DNA of 64,000 nucleotides from Chitinophagales bacterium (GCA_017303875.1 JAFLBP010000019.1:1-64000); one strand, 5' to 3'; positions 25,046 through 34,757 are shown, counted from the stretch's first letter. Program-made: numbers and translations. The notes: generated from the letters alone by a model not told the origin.

Positions 25046-27079
25046 TTACCAGTTCAAGCGGCATTGCAAACGCAGGCAACGCCCCAGGCCGTCCACCCCG
25101 GAACCGTGGGTTCGGTAGGCTTCGTTGAACAGGTTATGCCCTTCTGCGCCAATGCTAAAAATGCCCTTTTGGTAAAAGAGTCCGATGTTGAAAATTTTCC
25201 AGCCCGGCGTACCATCATCGGCAATACGGTTATCATCAATATCGCCTTTGGCCAAACGGCGCTGATCGGCGGCAAAAACACTTTCCGCATTAACACTTAA
25301 ACCCGTTTTACGGAGGGTGTAAGTCAGCCAAAGCCGGCCGTTAAAGGGCGGAATGCGGCGCATTGGCTCGGCAGCACTGGTATTCTGACCATAAGTATAC
25401 GTAGCATGGCCGCCGACAGCAAGTGCGCGCAGCGGATGCCATTCGCTTTGCAGGGTGGCGCCGCGCACAAATGCCTCACTGATGTTCTCCTTGCGGTAAA
25501 CGGCGTAGCCGGAGATGCTGTCATTCGTTCTGACACGCCCGATCAGGTCGCTCAGGCGCATATAATACACCGAAAGCGCGGCAAATACTTTCGGGGTTTG
25601 AATTTTTACACCGCCTTCAATAGAGCGGCTTTTTTCGGGGGCCAGCTTGTAATTGGGCACTTCGTAGCGAAAATCAACGATGCCCAATGTACCCAAATCA
25701 TCCACGTTCGGCGCGCGGAAGGCGGTTGCACCATTGGCAAAAATCCGGAGACCGCGCAGCAACTCATACGACACGCCGGCATTGCCCACCAATGCGGAGG
25801 GCTTGAGGGTGGAAGTGCCGAGGGTTTGGTCGGGGATTCGGATGGAAAAAGCATTATAACGCAGGCCGCCGCTGAGCTGCCAGCGATGGAGCCGGATGTT
25901 GTGCATATTGTACAGCGCCATGCTCTGCATTTTTGAATTATCCGGATAAAGGCCGCGTTTCAACAACTCTGCGCCGCTGTTTTCATTGATTTCTTTTTTA
26001 TCGCTGCGCACCCCGTCGGTATACCATTCCACGCCGCTGTTCATCATCCAGTCCTCTGCAATTTTGGAGAGCACGGCCATATGCAAGCCATCGGTGAGGG
26101 TTTTGTCGGTTTCATAAACTTGCGTGGCGCTGTTGTTTTTCTGGCTTTCCCGCACTTCATGACTGAATTGCTGCGAGTAGGTCAGGGTAATTTTTTGCAG
26201 GAGGGCCTTGCCGGGGTTGATTTCTAATTTGGCATAGCCTAAATAGCGGCGCTGCAAATCAAAATTATTGAATTTAAAATTCTCCAATTGCACTTTATGG
26301 TAAACAGGCACATCGCGCTGCTGCAAATCCTGCCAGGCCAGGAGGAGATTTACTTTACGGTGCAGTTTGAAATGCGCTTTGGCATCATAGGCCCATTGCG
26401 TGTAGGCATTGGGCGCCTCCACACCCAGCCCTTTGCCGGCTACCAGATCGCCAAAATCGCGATAAGTGCCGCCCACCCGAAATGCCCAGCGCCGGGAAGA
26501 TGCGTGCAGGGCGCCGCTGCCACTGTACTCCATACCGGAAGAGACGCTGCGCAGCTCCAATTCAGGCCGCCAGGTCGTTTTTTCGGCAAATTCAGGAACT
26601 TGTGTTTGCACATGAATCACGCCGCCGATGGCATCGCTGCCATACGCCACCGAGCCACCGCTCTCTAATATTTCAATCCGATTGATCCACGATGGGTCGA
26701 GGGTATTCAGGTACTGGTTCGGGCCGGAGCGAAACGTGGCATTATTGAGCCGGATACCATCAACCAGCATGAGGATTTGCTGGCCCGTCAGGCCGCGCAC
26801 AAACGGCGAGCCGCCGCCGTGATTGGTTTTTTGTAAAAAAACGCCCGCTGCGCCAAAAAGTGCTTCCGGCGCCGTGCGCGACATCCTTCTTTGCAGCAGC
26901 TCCTTTTTGAGCAAAGTTGTTACAAGCGGCTGGCTGTAGTTGTCGGTTTGAAAGCGATGCGCCGTTACCACCACTTCAGGTTTGAGGATAGATGTAGTAT
27001 CAGCATTGTTTTCCTGCGCATGAAGGGCCGGATGGTGCAGAAAAAGGCTGATAAAGCAAAAAAGTAACAAAAAACGCAT
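25046..27079 (-). CDS. TonB-dependent outer membrane receptor
   Basis: A 677-aa receptor with a signal peptide (residues about 1-21, ending LHAQ), a TonB-box-like segment (PEVVVTAHR), and a plug domain (about 45-165: PFVRGLTGQQILMLVDGIRL, VAYGSDAIGGVIHV). A 22-strand-type barrel follows and ends in an aromatic residue (RLNW), as barrel proteins do. It resembles the haem/haemoglobin or BtuB-like group of receptors that take up siderophores, haem or cobalamin; the substrate is not determinable here. It lacks the N-terminal carboxypeptidase-like domain of SusC receptors. Convergent with the polyketide synthase, so a link to that product is possible but not shown. Confidence 0.88.
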   Translation of the reverse strand: MRFLLLFCFISLFLHHPALHAQENNADTTSILKPEVVVTAHRFQTDNYSQPLVTTLLKKELLQRRMSRTAPEALFGAAGVFLQKTNHGGGSPFVRGLTGQQILMLVDGIRLNNATFRSGPNQYLNTLDPSWINRIEILESGGSVAYGSDAIGGVIHVQTQVPEFAEKTTWRPELELRSVSSGMEYSGSGALHASSRRWAFRVGGTYRDFGDLVAGKGLGVEAPNAYTQWAYDAKAHFKLHRKVNLLLAWQDLQQRDVPVYHKVQLENFKFNNFDLQRRYLGYAKLEINPGKALLQKITLTYSQQFSHEVRESQKNNSATQVYETDKTLTDGLHMAVLSKIAEDWMMNSGVEWYTDGVRSDKKEINENSGAELLKRGLYPDNSKMQSMALYNMHNIRLHRWQLSGGLRYNAFSIRIPDQTLGTSTLKPSALVGNAGVSYELLRGLRIFANGATAFRAPNVDDLGTLGIVDFRYEVPNYKLAPEKSRSIEGGVKIQTPKVFAALSVYYMRLSDLIGRVRTNDSISGYAVYRKENISEAFVRGATLQSEWHPLRALAVGGHATYTYGQNTSAAEPMRRIPPFNGRLWLTYTLRKTGLSVNAESVFAADQRRLAKGDIDDNRIADDGTPGWKIFNIGLFYQKGIFSIGAEGHNLFNEAYRTHGSGVDGLGRCLRLQCRLNW

Positions 27080-27104
27080 AGGGCTGTTGTTTATGGTATT
27101 GGGG

Positions 27105-27112
27105 CAAATGTA
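27105..27112 (-). promoter_or_regulatory. -7 promoter element for the TonB receptor gene
   Basis: TACATTTG on the minus strand matches TAnnTTTG exactly, 26 nt before the receptor ATG. A TTTG lies about 22 nt further upstream, close to the expected -33 distance. No Fur-box-like palindrome was recognised. Confidence 0.5.
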
Positions 27113-27191
27113 AACACGCGGAAAACAACTGTGCCAAATTGAATTATTAAGTTGCGATTAAATAGATCATCAAAAAATGCGTTGAACCAAT

Positions 27192-28796
27192 ATGTTTCAG
27201 TTTTTACCCTACGCCTTTTGCGTTGCTATTTGTTTATTCCTGTCCGGGCCGCTGCCTGCGCAGGCGCCAACGTATGTCAGCGTGGAACTGCCTGATGTAT
27301 GGATTATGGCCAATCAGATCCTGCGCGGCGACGGCGACACTTACGGCAACGGCGACTGGTATTGCAAGGTAAATGCGGCGCTTGATGCTGAGGGCAATAT
27401 CCGCTTAGAGGGCGAATTGATGTTTGCAGAAAAAGCCAATGATTTTACTACAATTACCCGCAGTTTTAAACGCATCATAAAAGTACCCGCGCTGGAAAAA
27501 TGCAAGGAATGCCGGCTCAGCCTCGATGAGACCCGGGGTTATGTGAGTGGCCTCAACGTAGGTGCGCGCGGTTATCGCTGGTATCAAGGTAAAGGACTGA
27601 TCCGGCGCGTTTATTTCCAGACCGACACCTTCGGCACAGATGCCGGGCGTGTGGGCGGGCGCATCGTTTTTAGTCCCTTGAAGGTGCTGGTTAAATGCGA
27701 GTATGCTTACCTTGTCCCCGAGAATTTCCAAACCGACAGTATGAAACCACAAGCGATTATTCTGACCGACGGCCGTGTTGCTTCTCCGAATGCCAAAACC
27801 ACCCACGGCTTGCTGCGCACCAGTGAGCGTTTCCGCATTGCAGGAGTGGTTGCCGAAGCAGATGCCGGCGAAGATGCCGGCGAACTGCTCGATGGCAATT
27901 ACCGCAATATCCCCGTTTTTGAAAACATTGAAGCGGCCGTTGAGGACTGTCCTGACGCCAAATATTGCATCGTTGGCGTGGCTACTCCGGGCGGTGTATT
28001 CCCCGACGCTATGCTGGATGAGCTGCGCATTGCCATTGAAATGGGCTTGTCGGTGGTAAACGGACTGCACGATTACTTAGCCGATCGCCCCGATTTTGCC
28101 AAGTTAGCCCGCATTCACGGCGTAGAGTTGCTTGACATTCGGCGGCCCAAACCCCGCCATGAGTTGCATTTCTGGACGGGAGCAATTTTTCAGCTTAAAA
28201 CACCTGTCATCGCCGTCATCGGTACCGACTGCGCGTTGGGCAAACGCACCACTACGCGCTTTGTACAAAAAGCCTGCAACGATGCGGGCCTGAAAACCGA
28301 GATGATTTATACCGGCCAGACCGGCTGGATGCAAGGCGCTGGTTTCGGGTTTATTTTTGACTCCACGCTCAACGACTTTATCTCCGGCGAATTGGAACAC
28401 GCCATCCTGAGTTGTGCCCGCGAAATCAATCCTGATATTATTCTGATAGAAGGACAATCGGGTTTGCGCAACCCTACCGGCCCTTGCGGCTCCGAATTTT
28501 TGGTTTCCGGCAATGCCCGGCATACCATTCTTGTGCACGCACCCAAACGTACTTTCTTTCACCACAATGAAGCCTGGGGGCCTATCCCGGATGTCGCATC
28601 GGAAATAGCGCTGATCCGTTTGTATGGCTCAAAAGTGATTGCGCTGGCGTTGAACACCGAAGATTGCAGCCGTGAAGAAGCCTTTGCCTTTCAGGCGGCG
28701 CTGGAGCAACAATTGGGCATTCCGGTACTGCTCCCCCTTGAAGAAGGGGTTGAAAAAATTATTCCCGAACTCCGAACGCTGTGTGCAAAAGCATGA
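27192..28796 (+). CDS. DgcN-like (DUF1611) enzyme with an extra secreted-type N-terminal domain
   Basis: From residue 184 (MKPQAIILTDGRV) the protein matches DUF1611/DgcN, an N-acetyltransferase acting on D-glutamate in the DgcN-DgcA pathway. It shows NAKTTHGLLRTSERF, the P-loop GTDCALGKRTTTRF (about 343-356), TGQTGWMQGAGFG and LIEGQSGLRNP. Such proteins normally begin at that Met and are cytoplasmic. Here they are preceded in frame by about 183 residues that start with a clear signal peptide (MFQFLPYAFCVAICLFLSG, ending LPAQA) and a beta-rich domain with two Cys (KCKEC). Either this is a true fusion, a lost stop codon, or a sequencing error that joined two genes. The ATG of dgcA overlaps this stop by 4 nt (ATGA). 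Confidence 0.75.
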   Translation: MFQFLPYAFCVAICLFLSGPLPAQAPTYVSVELPDVWIMANQILRGDGDTYGNGDWYCKVNAALDAEGNIRLEGELMFAEKANDFTTITRSFKRIIKVPALEKCKECRLSLDETRGYVSGLNVGARGYRWYQGKGLIRRVYFQTDTFGTDAGRVGGRIVFSPLKVLVKCEYAYLVPENFQTDSMKPQAIILTDGRVASPNAKTTHGLLRTSERFRIAGVVAEADAGEDAGELLDGNYRNIPVFENIEAAVEDCPDAKYCIVGVATPGGVFPDAMLDELRIAIEMGLSVVNGLHDYLADRPDFAKLARIHGVELLDIRRPKPRHELHFWTGAIFQLKTPVIAVIGTDCALGKRTTTRFVQKACNDAGLKTEMIYTGQTGWMQGAGFGFIFDSTLNDFISGELEHAILSCAREINPDIILIEGQSGLRNPTGPCGSEFLVSGNARHTILVHAPKRTFFHHNEAWGPIPDVASEIALIRLYGSKVIALALNTEDCSREEAFAFQAALEQQLGIPVLLPLEEGVEKIIPELRTLCAKA

Positions 28797-29866
28797 AAAT
28801 CAAGTTTTTCAAAGTTTTTTTAGCCAATCTGGAACTGGCTCGCCCTTACACCATTGCCACCAAAACCGTGACCGATGTGGCCAGCGTTTTCCTGCAAATT
28901 ACCCTGGAAAACGGCCAGACGGGCCTCGGCGCCGCCAATCCTTCAGCCAATGTAGTGGGCGAAACGCCTGCGGAAAGCTATAAAAACCTGCAAAGCGCCG
29001 AAATTGAGCAGATATTGGTCGGAAGCGACATCCGGCATTTCCCCAAAACCATTGATTCAGTGAGCGCTCTATTCCCCGACAAACCCGGCACCCTCGCCGC
29101 CGTTGACCTTGCCCTGCACGACGCTTTCGGCAAATTAATCGGCGTGCCCGTAGCCGCATTTTATGGCCAGTACCATGCGGCCATGCCGACCTCCGTAACC
29201 ATCGGCATCAAAAGCGTGGCCGACACCCTGGAAGATGCCGCCGAATACCAGGCCGCCGGTTTTCGCGTATTAAAAGTAAAAACCGGACTGGAACCGGAAA
29301 CCGACATTGAACGCATCCTGAAACTGCGCGAACGGTTCGGCGATTATTTCACCATCCGGACAGATGCCAACCAGGGCTACGCCCTGACCCAATTACAGCA
29401 GTTTCTGCATGCTACCGCCCAGGCCGGTGTGGAGCTGATTGAACAGCCCGTTCCGGTTGGTGCAGAAGCCCCCTTACTCGAACTCGACGCCGAAACCCGC
29501 GCCCTGCTCGTTGCCGACGAGTCGCTCAAAAATGCCCGAGCAGCCCTGCACTGGGCATCCAAACCCTTGCATTTTGGCATTTATAATATTAAATTGATGA
29601 AATGTGGCGGCATTCGCGGCGCACTTGAAATTGCCAATATCGCCAAACAAGCCGACATCAGCCTGTTCTGGGGCTGCAACGATGAAAGCTTAGTGAGCAT
29701 CACCGGCGCCCTGCACGCGGCCTTCGCCTGCCCGCATACCCGCTACCTCGATCTCGACGGAAGCCTCGACCTGGCTAAAGACTTTGCAAGCGGCGGATTT
29801 ATACTTGAAAATGGCGTGATGCGCCTCAGCGACAAGCCCGGTCTTGGCGTTAACGCGGCGGAATGA
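28793..29866 (+). CDS. Dipeptide epimerase / N-acetyl-D-glutamate racemase (DgcA-like)
   Basis: A 357-aa enolase-superfamily enzyme of the muconate-lactonizing subgroup. The KxK acid/base motif is in RVLKVKTG; metal ligands appear as the Asp in IRTDANQG, the Glu in LIEQPVP and the Asp in LVADES; the second catalytic Lys is in IKLMKCGG. Sequence alone is compatible with L-Ala-D/L-Glu epimerase, which acts on peptidoglycan dipeptides. The tight coupling to a DUF1611/DgcN gene (4-nt ATGA overlap) favours the DgcA role, racemising N-acetyl-D-glutamate. The ATG at 28793 was chosen for this overlap and because MKIKFF fits family starts. Its 3' end overlaps the convergent DUF4249 gene by 17 bp. Confidence 0.85.
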   Translation: MKIKFFKVFLANLELARPYTIATKTVTDVASVFLQITLENGQTGLGAANPSANVVGETPAESYKNLQSAEIEQILVGSDIRHFPKTIDSVSALFPDKPGTLAAVDLALHDAFGKLIGVPVAAFYGQYHAAMPTSVTIGIKSVADTLEDAAEYQAAGFRVLKVKTGLEPETDIERILKLRERFGDYFTIRTDANQGYALTQLQQFLHATAQAGVELIEQPVPVGAEAPLLELDAETRALLVADESLKNARAALHWASKPLHFGIYNIKLMKCGGIRGALEIANIAKQADISLFWGCNDESLVSITGALHAAFACPHTRYLDLDGSLDLAKDFASGGFILENGVMRLSDKPGLGVNAAE

Positions 29867-30776
29867 CAATGGTATCAAAAGCCACCGAATAACCCGAAAA
29901 ATTGCCGTAGCCCTCACTAACATTATTGTACACCGCATCGGGTTCGCTTAAGGGCTGATTGCTGCCCTGGCGGGACAGCGACAGGTGGTAGCGGTAAAAA
30001 TCTTCCGACAGCGTACGCCATTCAATAAATATACGGCGCGGTATTTCCGTTTCAGCTTTAAACGGAATCAGGGCATCAAGGTAGAGCGTCCGGCGATTGT
30101 CGTTCCAGTAATTTTCATTGATGAGCACCACCGGCTCGGCGATGTTGTCCAGCAAGGAAAGCGTCCGGCCATCGGTAAGAAAATAGGTATCGGCCTCATA
30201 AATATAGTCGGGGAACATTTGCCCGTTGACCACCTCAAAAACCTCGGTTTCGTGGCGCAGGTTGAAGGCAAAGTATTTATTATTGGCTGGCAGGGCATCG
30301 AGTTTGAGCGCCAGTGGCACGCGGAGCGCTTTTTGCCCGCCGGTAAGCTCCTGCACCACAATTCCATTATTATCAATAGTTACTGCGCTGAGCGGAATAT
30401 GGCGGGGAATAAAACTGGAGGCCTGCACCCTTGGGTATCCGGGCACGTCGACCGAAATCAGGTAGTTTTGTTCCGGCGCCACCAATTTATTGGCTTCAAA
30501 AAGCACCTTCCCGTCGCTGCTGCCGCGGCGCAGTAGCCGCGCAAAAAACTGCCCTTCTGTGGAGATGGTTACGTCGATATTTTGCGGCAACACCGGGGTG
30601 TTGTTGGCATAAACCGGCTGGCTCAGGCTGATATTTACCTGCATGGCCTCCGCTTGAGTAAAATGAGAAATCACCACCACCCGCGTGGGTTCTTCCGGCA
30701 AATCCAGCGTCAGCTCTCCCGCGCAGGCGCAGGTCAGCAGCGGCAGAAGGATCATTATCCGGAAATATTTAATCAT
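29850..30776 (-). CDS. DUF4249 lipoprotein
   Basis: A 308-aa protein with a lipoprotein signal (MIKYFRIMILLPLLTCACAG, lipobox around LTCAC). The DUF4249 layout follows: an N-terminal beta domain (RVVVISHFTQAEAMQVNISLSQPV), an FNLRHE-type middle and a C-terminal YRYHLSLSRQGSN...PLSEPDAVYNNVSEGYGNFSGY-like block (shown in pieces here). DUF4249 proteins are nearly always encoded beside a TonB-dependent receptor in Bacteroidota and probably act as its surface or periplasmic partner. Here the STN-type receptor gene ends 18 nt upstream on the same strand, so they form an operon. Confidence 0.85.
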   Translation of the reverse strand: MIKYFRIMILLPLLTCACAGELTLDLPEEPTRVVVISHFTQAEAMQVNISLSQPVYANNTPVLPQNIDVTISTEGQFFARLLRRGSSDGKVLFEANKLVAPEQNYLISVDVPGYPRVQASSFIPRHIPLSAVTIDNNGIVVQELTGGQKALRVPLALKLDALPANNKYFAFNLRHETEVFEVVNGQMFPDYIYEADTYFLTDGRTLSLLDNIAEPVVLINENYWNDNRRTLYLDALIPFKAETEIPRRIFIEWRTLSEDFYRYHLSLSRQGSNQPLSEPDAVYNNVSEGYGNFSGYSVAFDTIVIPPR

Positions 30777-30794
30777 CTGACAGCGGTATTCAAT

Positions 30795-33464
30795 TTAAAA
30801 AACCAGCTCATATCGAAAAACCGGCAATAGTGGAAACAAGGTGTACTGGGTTGCCTTTCCGCGCACCCCGCTCTCCAGATCGAGCAGGATAAAGGAAGGG
30901 TTCAGGCGATTGTATAAATTGTAAGCACCGGCCTGCAAATGGTGTTTCAGGCGGGCGCCGCTTTGAAAACGGACATTTAGGGTCATATCCAGACGGTGAT
31001 ACGCCGGCAGGCGATACCCGTTTACTTCGGTAAAGATATAAACTACCTGAGAATTCCCCTCTCCTCCCGGCGATTCATGTTCATATTTGATGGTTCCGAG
31101 GGTAATGGGATTGCCCGTTGCGAAGACCCAGAGGGCATCAACACTCAGCCATTTAAATACTTGTTGGTGCAGTGTAATTTTAAGATCATGCCTTCTGTCG
31201 AAGCGAAACGGGAAAGGCCGGCCAGAGTTCAGATCCGGGAATTGTCGGCTTGTGCGGGAAAGGGTATACGCCACAGAGCCGTTAAAACGGCCTTCCGTAC
31301 GGCGCAACAATAATTCGATGCCTTTGCTTTTACCCGTTCCACTGGTTATCCGGTCTTCCCAACCGCTGGCATCTTCGGCGCCGCCATTGAGCAAAACATC
31401 ATTTACCGGAATAAACACCAGCACACGGTCAAAATATTTGTAATACGCTTCAGCGCGCAATTCCCAGCCTTTTTTCAAAAAACCGCCGCCACCGGAAAAT
31501 TGCCAGGCACTTTCAGGCGGCACTTTTCGGGTGGAAGGCACCCAAAGTTCAAATGGCAGGCTAATATTTACCGAACCGATCTGGTGCAGGTTCTGTGCGG
31601 TACGGTGCGCCCCTGCCCAAAAACTCCAGTCGCGCGGACCGGCATACAAAGCCCGGAAACGCGGCTGCAACAAACGATAATTAATATCATCGGCCTGAAA
31701 AACCGTTCCATTCAAGCCGGTTTCAAGGCTCCAGGCCCGGCCCGGTCGCCAGCTGTGATCGATATAAGCTTCCGCTTCTCCGGCTTTCAGGAATTCTTCA
31801 TTGCCCAATGCCCGCGAAATGGAATCAACCGAACTGGCCGACTGCCCCGCCTGCAAAAAGTTGATCGAAATAGCTCCGGGCTGAAAATTATGCTGTGTGT
31901 AAGCCATCCCCCAGCGCAGGGTGCTGCTTCTTTTGTGGAAAAACGTAAAATCCACTTTGCCCGACCAGTCGCGGATACGCGTTTGGTACAATTGGGCATA
32001 ATCGGCCTCCACCGTTTCACGGCCGGTGCTGGAAGAAAGCAATACCGATTTAAAATTAAGTGAACTGGTATAATTAAAACGGGTATAGCGCAGGGTGGTA
32101 TTTACAAACAGCTTATCCGACCATAAATGGTTCCAGCGGAACGCCGCAATACGATTGCCCCAATCGGAATTCAGGATATAATTATTGGTATAAATGCCTT
32201 CGCTGCGCAATGGAAACTGACTGTAATCGGTACTAAACCCGTCGCCGCCTTCATAATAACTGAAATACAAGCGGTCTTTGTCAGACAGCGTTGCATGCAA
32301 TTTCACCAAGCCGTCGAAATAATTATACGTCGCTTTGTTGTTGTTAAAGTTGAGCAAGCGTCCGCGCCGGCTAAAGTAACGCACCCAGGGGTCAAAATAG
32401 GTATGCCGAAAAGTAGCAAGCAGGCCTACTTGGTTGCGCACAAGCGGGCCTTCCACGCGCACTGCCCCGGCAAACAAGCCTGCTTCGGCGCCGGCAATCC
32501 AATACCTGGTGTTGCCGTCGCGGGTACGCACATCCAGCACCGAGGAGACCCTGCCGGAATATCGCGCCGGAAAATCACCTTTCCAAAGTTGCGCGCTGCT
32601 GATGGCATTGACATTGTAAATGGAAAACAAGCCGATGGCATGACTGGGGTTGTACACCGGCACATCATCGAGCAGGAAAAGGTTCTGATCGGCATTGCCG
32701 CCGCGTACATTGAGTCCGCCCAGACCGTCAACACCGGTTTGAATACCCGTCATGAGCGCCACATTGCGCAGCAGATCGGCCTCACCGCCGGGCATGGGCA
32801 GGTTTTTCAGGGCGGAGGTATTGATTTGATCCGGAATATGCTGGTGCCGCTGGTTCCCGGCGCGCTGAAGGCTATCAGTAACGACCACTTCCCGCAGGGC
32901 TGTGTTGGGTGTCAGGCGGAATTTGAGCAAACGCACACCTTCCAGTTCAATAATATATTGTTGCGGGGTGTAACCGACATATTGCACCGTTACGCGATAC
33001 GTGCCGGCTTCCAGTGGAAAACTGTAAAACCCGAATTCATTACTGATGGCGCCGTTATTTCCTTGTCCGTTCTCAGCCCGAATGCTTGCCCCGATCAGTC
33101 GCTCGCCGCTTTCTGCGTCACTGACAAAACCGTAAAGTGAATAAGTACTGCTGCGCCGGGAAATGAGTACCTGGCTGTCGCGCACGCTAAAATTTACGGG
33201 CGCGCATTGCAGAATTTCCCGCAGTGCATCGGCGAGGGGAATATTATTAAATTTATAATCAGCTGATTTACAATCTTTAAAAAAGCGATCTGAAAATACA
33301 ATATTAAAACCCGTTGATCGGGAAACAGCGTTTAGCGCTTCTTCCGGGCGGCAGTCATTACACACAAAAGCCTGAATGACGGGCATTGGTGCCTGTGCAC
33401 TCAAAACAGTGCAGATACAGCAGGCCAGAAAGCCGGGCAGTAAGCGTTTGATCGTGGTAGACAT
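30795..33464 (-). CDS. TonB-dependent receptor with STN and carboxypeptidase-like domains
   Basis: An 889-aa outer membrane receptor. After a signal peptide (about 1-23) come an STN domain (about 30-105: AVSRSTGFNIVFSDRFF, LADALREILQ), a carboxypeptidase-D regulatory-like domain (about 110-195: LYGFVSDAESGERLIGASI, EAGTYRVTVQYVGY) and a plug (about 200-320: LRNVALMTGIQTG, LNVRGGNADQNLFLLDDVPVYNP). The barrel follows and ends in FRYELVF. STN domains often relay signals to FecR-type anti-sigma factors, but no fecI/fecR pair is next to it. Cotranscribed with the DUF4249 lipoprotein. Substrate unknown. Confidence 0.9.
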   Translation of the reverse strand: MSTTIKRLLPGFLACCICTVLSAQAPMPVIQAFVCNDCRPEEALNAVSRSTGFNIVFSDRFFKDCKSADYKFNNIPLADALREILQCAPVNFSVRDSQVLISRRSSTYSLYGFVSDAESGERLIGASIRAENGQGNNGAISNEFGFYSFPLEAGTYRVTVQYVGYTPQQYIIELEGVRLLKFRLTPNTALREVVVTDSLQRAGNQRHQHIPDQINTSALKNLPMPGGEADLLRNVALMTGIQTGVDGLGGLNVRGGNADQNLFLLDDVPVYNPSHAIGLFSIYNVNAISSAQLWKGDFPARYSGRVSSVLDVRTRDGNTRYWIAGAEAGLFAGAVRVEGPLVRNQVGLLATFRHTYFDPWVRYFSRRGRLLNFNNNKATYNYFDGLVKLHATLSDKDRLYFSYYEGGDGFSTDYSQFPLRSEGIYTNNYILNSDWGNRIAAFRWNHLWSDKLFVNTTLRYTRFNYTSSLNFKSVLLSSSTGRETVEADYAQLYQTRIRDWSGKVDFTFFHKRSSTLRWGMAYTQHNFQPGAISINFLQAGQSASSVDSISRALGNEEFLKAGEAEAYIDHSWRPGRAWSLETGLNGTVFQADDINYRLLQPRFRALYAGPRDWSFWAGAHRTAQNLHQIGSVNISLPFELWVPSTRKVPPESAWQFSGGGGFLKKGWELRAEAYYKYFDRVLVFIPVNDVLLNGGAEDASGWEDRITSGTGKSKGIELLLRRTEGRFNGSVAYTLSRTSRQFPDLNSGRPFPFRFDRRHDLKITLHQQVFKWLSVDALWVFATGNPITLGTIKYEHESPGGEGNSQVVYIFTEVNGYRLPAYHRLDMTLNVRFQSGARLKHHLQAGAYNLYNRLNPSFILLDLESGVRGKATQYTLFPLLPVFRYELVF

Positions 33465-33583
33465 TTGTGTATAAAACCAGAAATGGATTAGCGGGGTAAA
33501 ATTCCGTAAAAAATGCGTCCCGGAGGAAAGCTTAACACTTTAGACGGTTACATTCGTCGATAAGGTTGGTTGCACGCTCGGGT

Positions 33584-34066
33584 TTAGGAGCTGCCTTTGC
33601 GTTTAAACGACCATTGTACCCGAATTTCGGAGGCGATGGTTCCATCGGGCAGGCGCCCTTTGCTGTGCAGCAACAGGGTATGCGCGTCCTCACCCGACAA
33701 GACCTGTTGTATCGTGGCTTCAATCAATGCGCCTTCTTCGCAGGTAAATGTGAGGGTTTCAGAGGCTTTTTTAAAAAAATCCGCTTCAATATGGGTCACT
33801 AACATAGAAACCGGGGGCTGTTCCTGCAAACAGGCCAGTGCCAGCAAGCCGGTCGACATTTCTCCTGCGGCGCACTGGGCGGCGAAATAGGTAGAGCGAA
33901 AAGGATTTTGTGAGCGCCAGCGATAAGGCAGCGCAACGGCGCATTTTTCCTCATTGCATTGTACCACCCGCAGTCCCATAAACCAGGCTGCCGGTAATTT
34001 CAGAAACATATACAGCCCCATCCTGAAGCGGCTGTTGGCATTTTCAAAAAATGTGCGTTTGTTCAT
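33584..34066 (-). CDS. DUF4442 (hotdog-fold) protein
   Basis: A 160-aa protein matching DUF4442, a group with a hotdog, thioesterase-like fold. Supporting pieces are FRMGLYMFLKLPAAWFMGLRV, YRWRSQNPFRSTYFAAQCAAGEMSTG (quoted in part) and the final IRVQWSFKRK. No experimentally proven activity is known to me for this family. The gene stands alone on the minus strand, divergent from the RNase H-like gene at 34212. A TATCTTTG promoter element lies about 125 nt upstream. Confidence 0.75.
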   Translation of the reverse strand: MNKRTFFENANSRFRMGLYMFLKLPAAWFMGLRVVQCNEEKCAVALPYRWRSQNPFRSTYFAAQCAAGEMSTGLLALACLQEQPPVSMLVTHIEADFFKKASETLTFTCEEGALIEATIQQVLSGEDAHTLLLHSKGRLPDGTIASEIRVQWSFKRKGSS

Positions 34067-34191
34067 AAAACTGGAACTGCCCCGGGTTTTGCGGTGTTAA
34101 AGTGCTTATTTAAAAAAATTGTTAACTTCAGCCATTTTGCCGGATTACAGTTGCTTTTTAGGCAATTTAAGGCAAATATTTGAAGGCGAAT

Positions 34192-34199
34192 CAAAGATA
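34192..34199 (-). promoter_or_regulatory. -7 promoter element, minus strand
   Basis: TATCTTTG on the minus strand matches TAnnTTTG exactly and would drive the DUF4442 gene with an untranslated leader of about 120 nt. It lies inside the divergent gap just before the plus-strand ATG at 34212. Confidence 0.4.
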
Positions 34200-34211
34200 C
34201 AATAATATACT

Positions 34212-34682
34212 ATGAATTGGAGACGACTTAACGGACAACGTATCGAGCAACCGCTTTTCAATGCGGTTGAAGATACCATTAAAGCAGAAAAAGCCAATGG
34301 GACAAAGCTCAAGGTCTGCATCGGCACCGACTCTCAGGTAATCGGTACGGAAGCGCACTTTGCTACGGTGATTGTCTTTTTGCGCGAAAAACGCGGTGGG
34401 TTTATGTTTATTTCCAATGATAAAATGACCCGCCAACTCAGCCTTCGCGAGCGGATGATCCTGGAGGTAGGACGTTCTGTGGAAGTCGCCTACTCGCTCT
34501 GCGAGCTGCTCGACCGCTATGATGTTGCGCTGGAAGTACATGCCGATATTAATACCGATCCGACCTTTGAGAGCAATACGGCGCTTAAGGAAGCGATGGG
34601 TTATATTCTCAGCATGGGGTTTGTATTTAAAGCCAAACCGGATGCATTTGCCTCGTCTTCCTGCGCCGACAAATGCATTTAG
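34212..34682 (+). CDS. YkuK-type (DUF458) RNase H-like protein
   Basis: A 156-aa protein of the DUF458/YkuK family, which is predicted to have a ribonuclease H-like fold. The acidic motif GTDSQVIG near residue 38, the VHADINTDP block near residue 110, and the near-terminal KPDAFASSSCADKC block are all conserved family features. The last acidic motif fits the place of the third catalytic Asp. The substrate is unknown. It stands alone upstream of pyrC, separated by a 360-nt leader region that holds two hairpins. Confidence 0.8.
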   Translation: MNWRRLNGQRIEQPLFNAVEDTIKAEKANGTKLKVCIGTDSQVIGTEAHFATVIVFLREKRGGFMFISNDKMTRQLSLRERMILEVGRSVEVAYSLCELLDRYDVALEVHADINTDPTFESNTALKEAMGYILSMGFVFKAKPDAFASSSCADKCI

Positions 34683-34720
34683 AACTGATACGGAAATTCA
34701 CAAAATTCCGAACGGGCATT

Positions 34721-34757
34721 TAAAAAAATAACCCGTACCACGTTTGTGGTACAGGTT
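34721..34757 (-). terminator. Hairpin with T-run on the minus strand
   Basis: GTACCAC (34735-34741) and GTGGTAC (34746-34752) form a 7-bp stem, extended by AACC/GGTT; on the minus strand a run of seven T follows closely. No minus-strand gene reads into it, so it either also serves the plus-strand gene ending at 34682 or ends a short minus-strand RNA. Confidence 0.5.
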
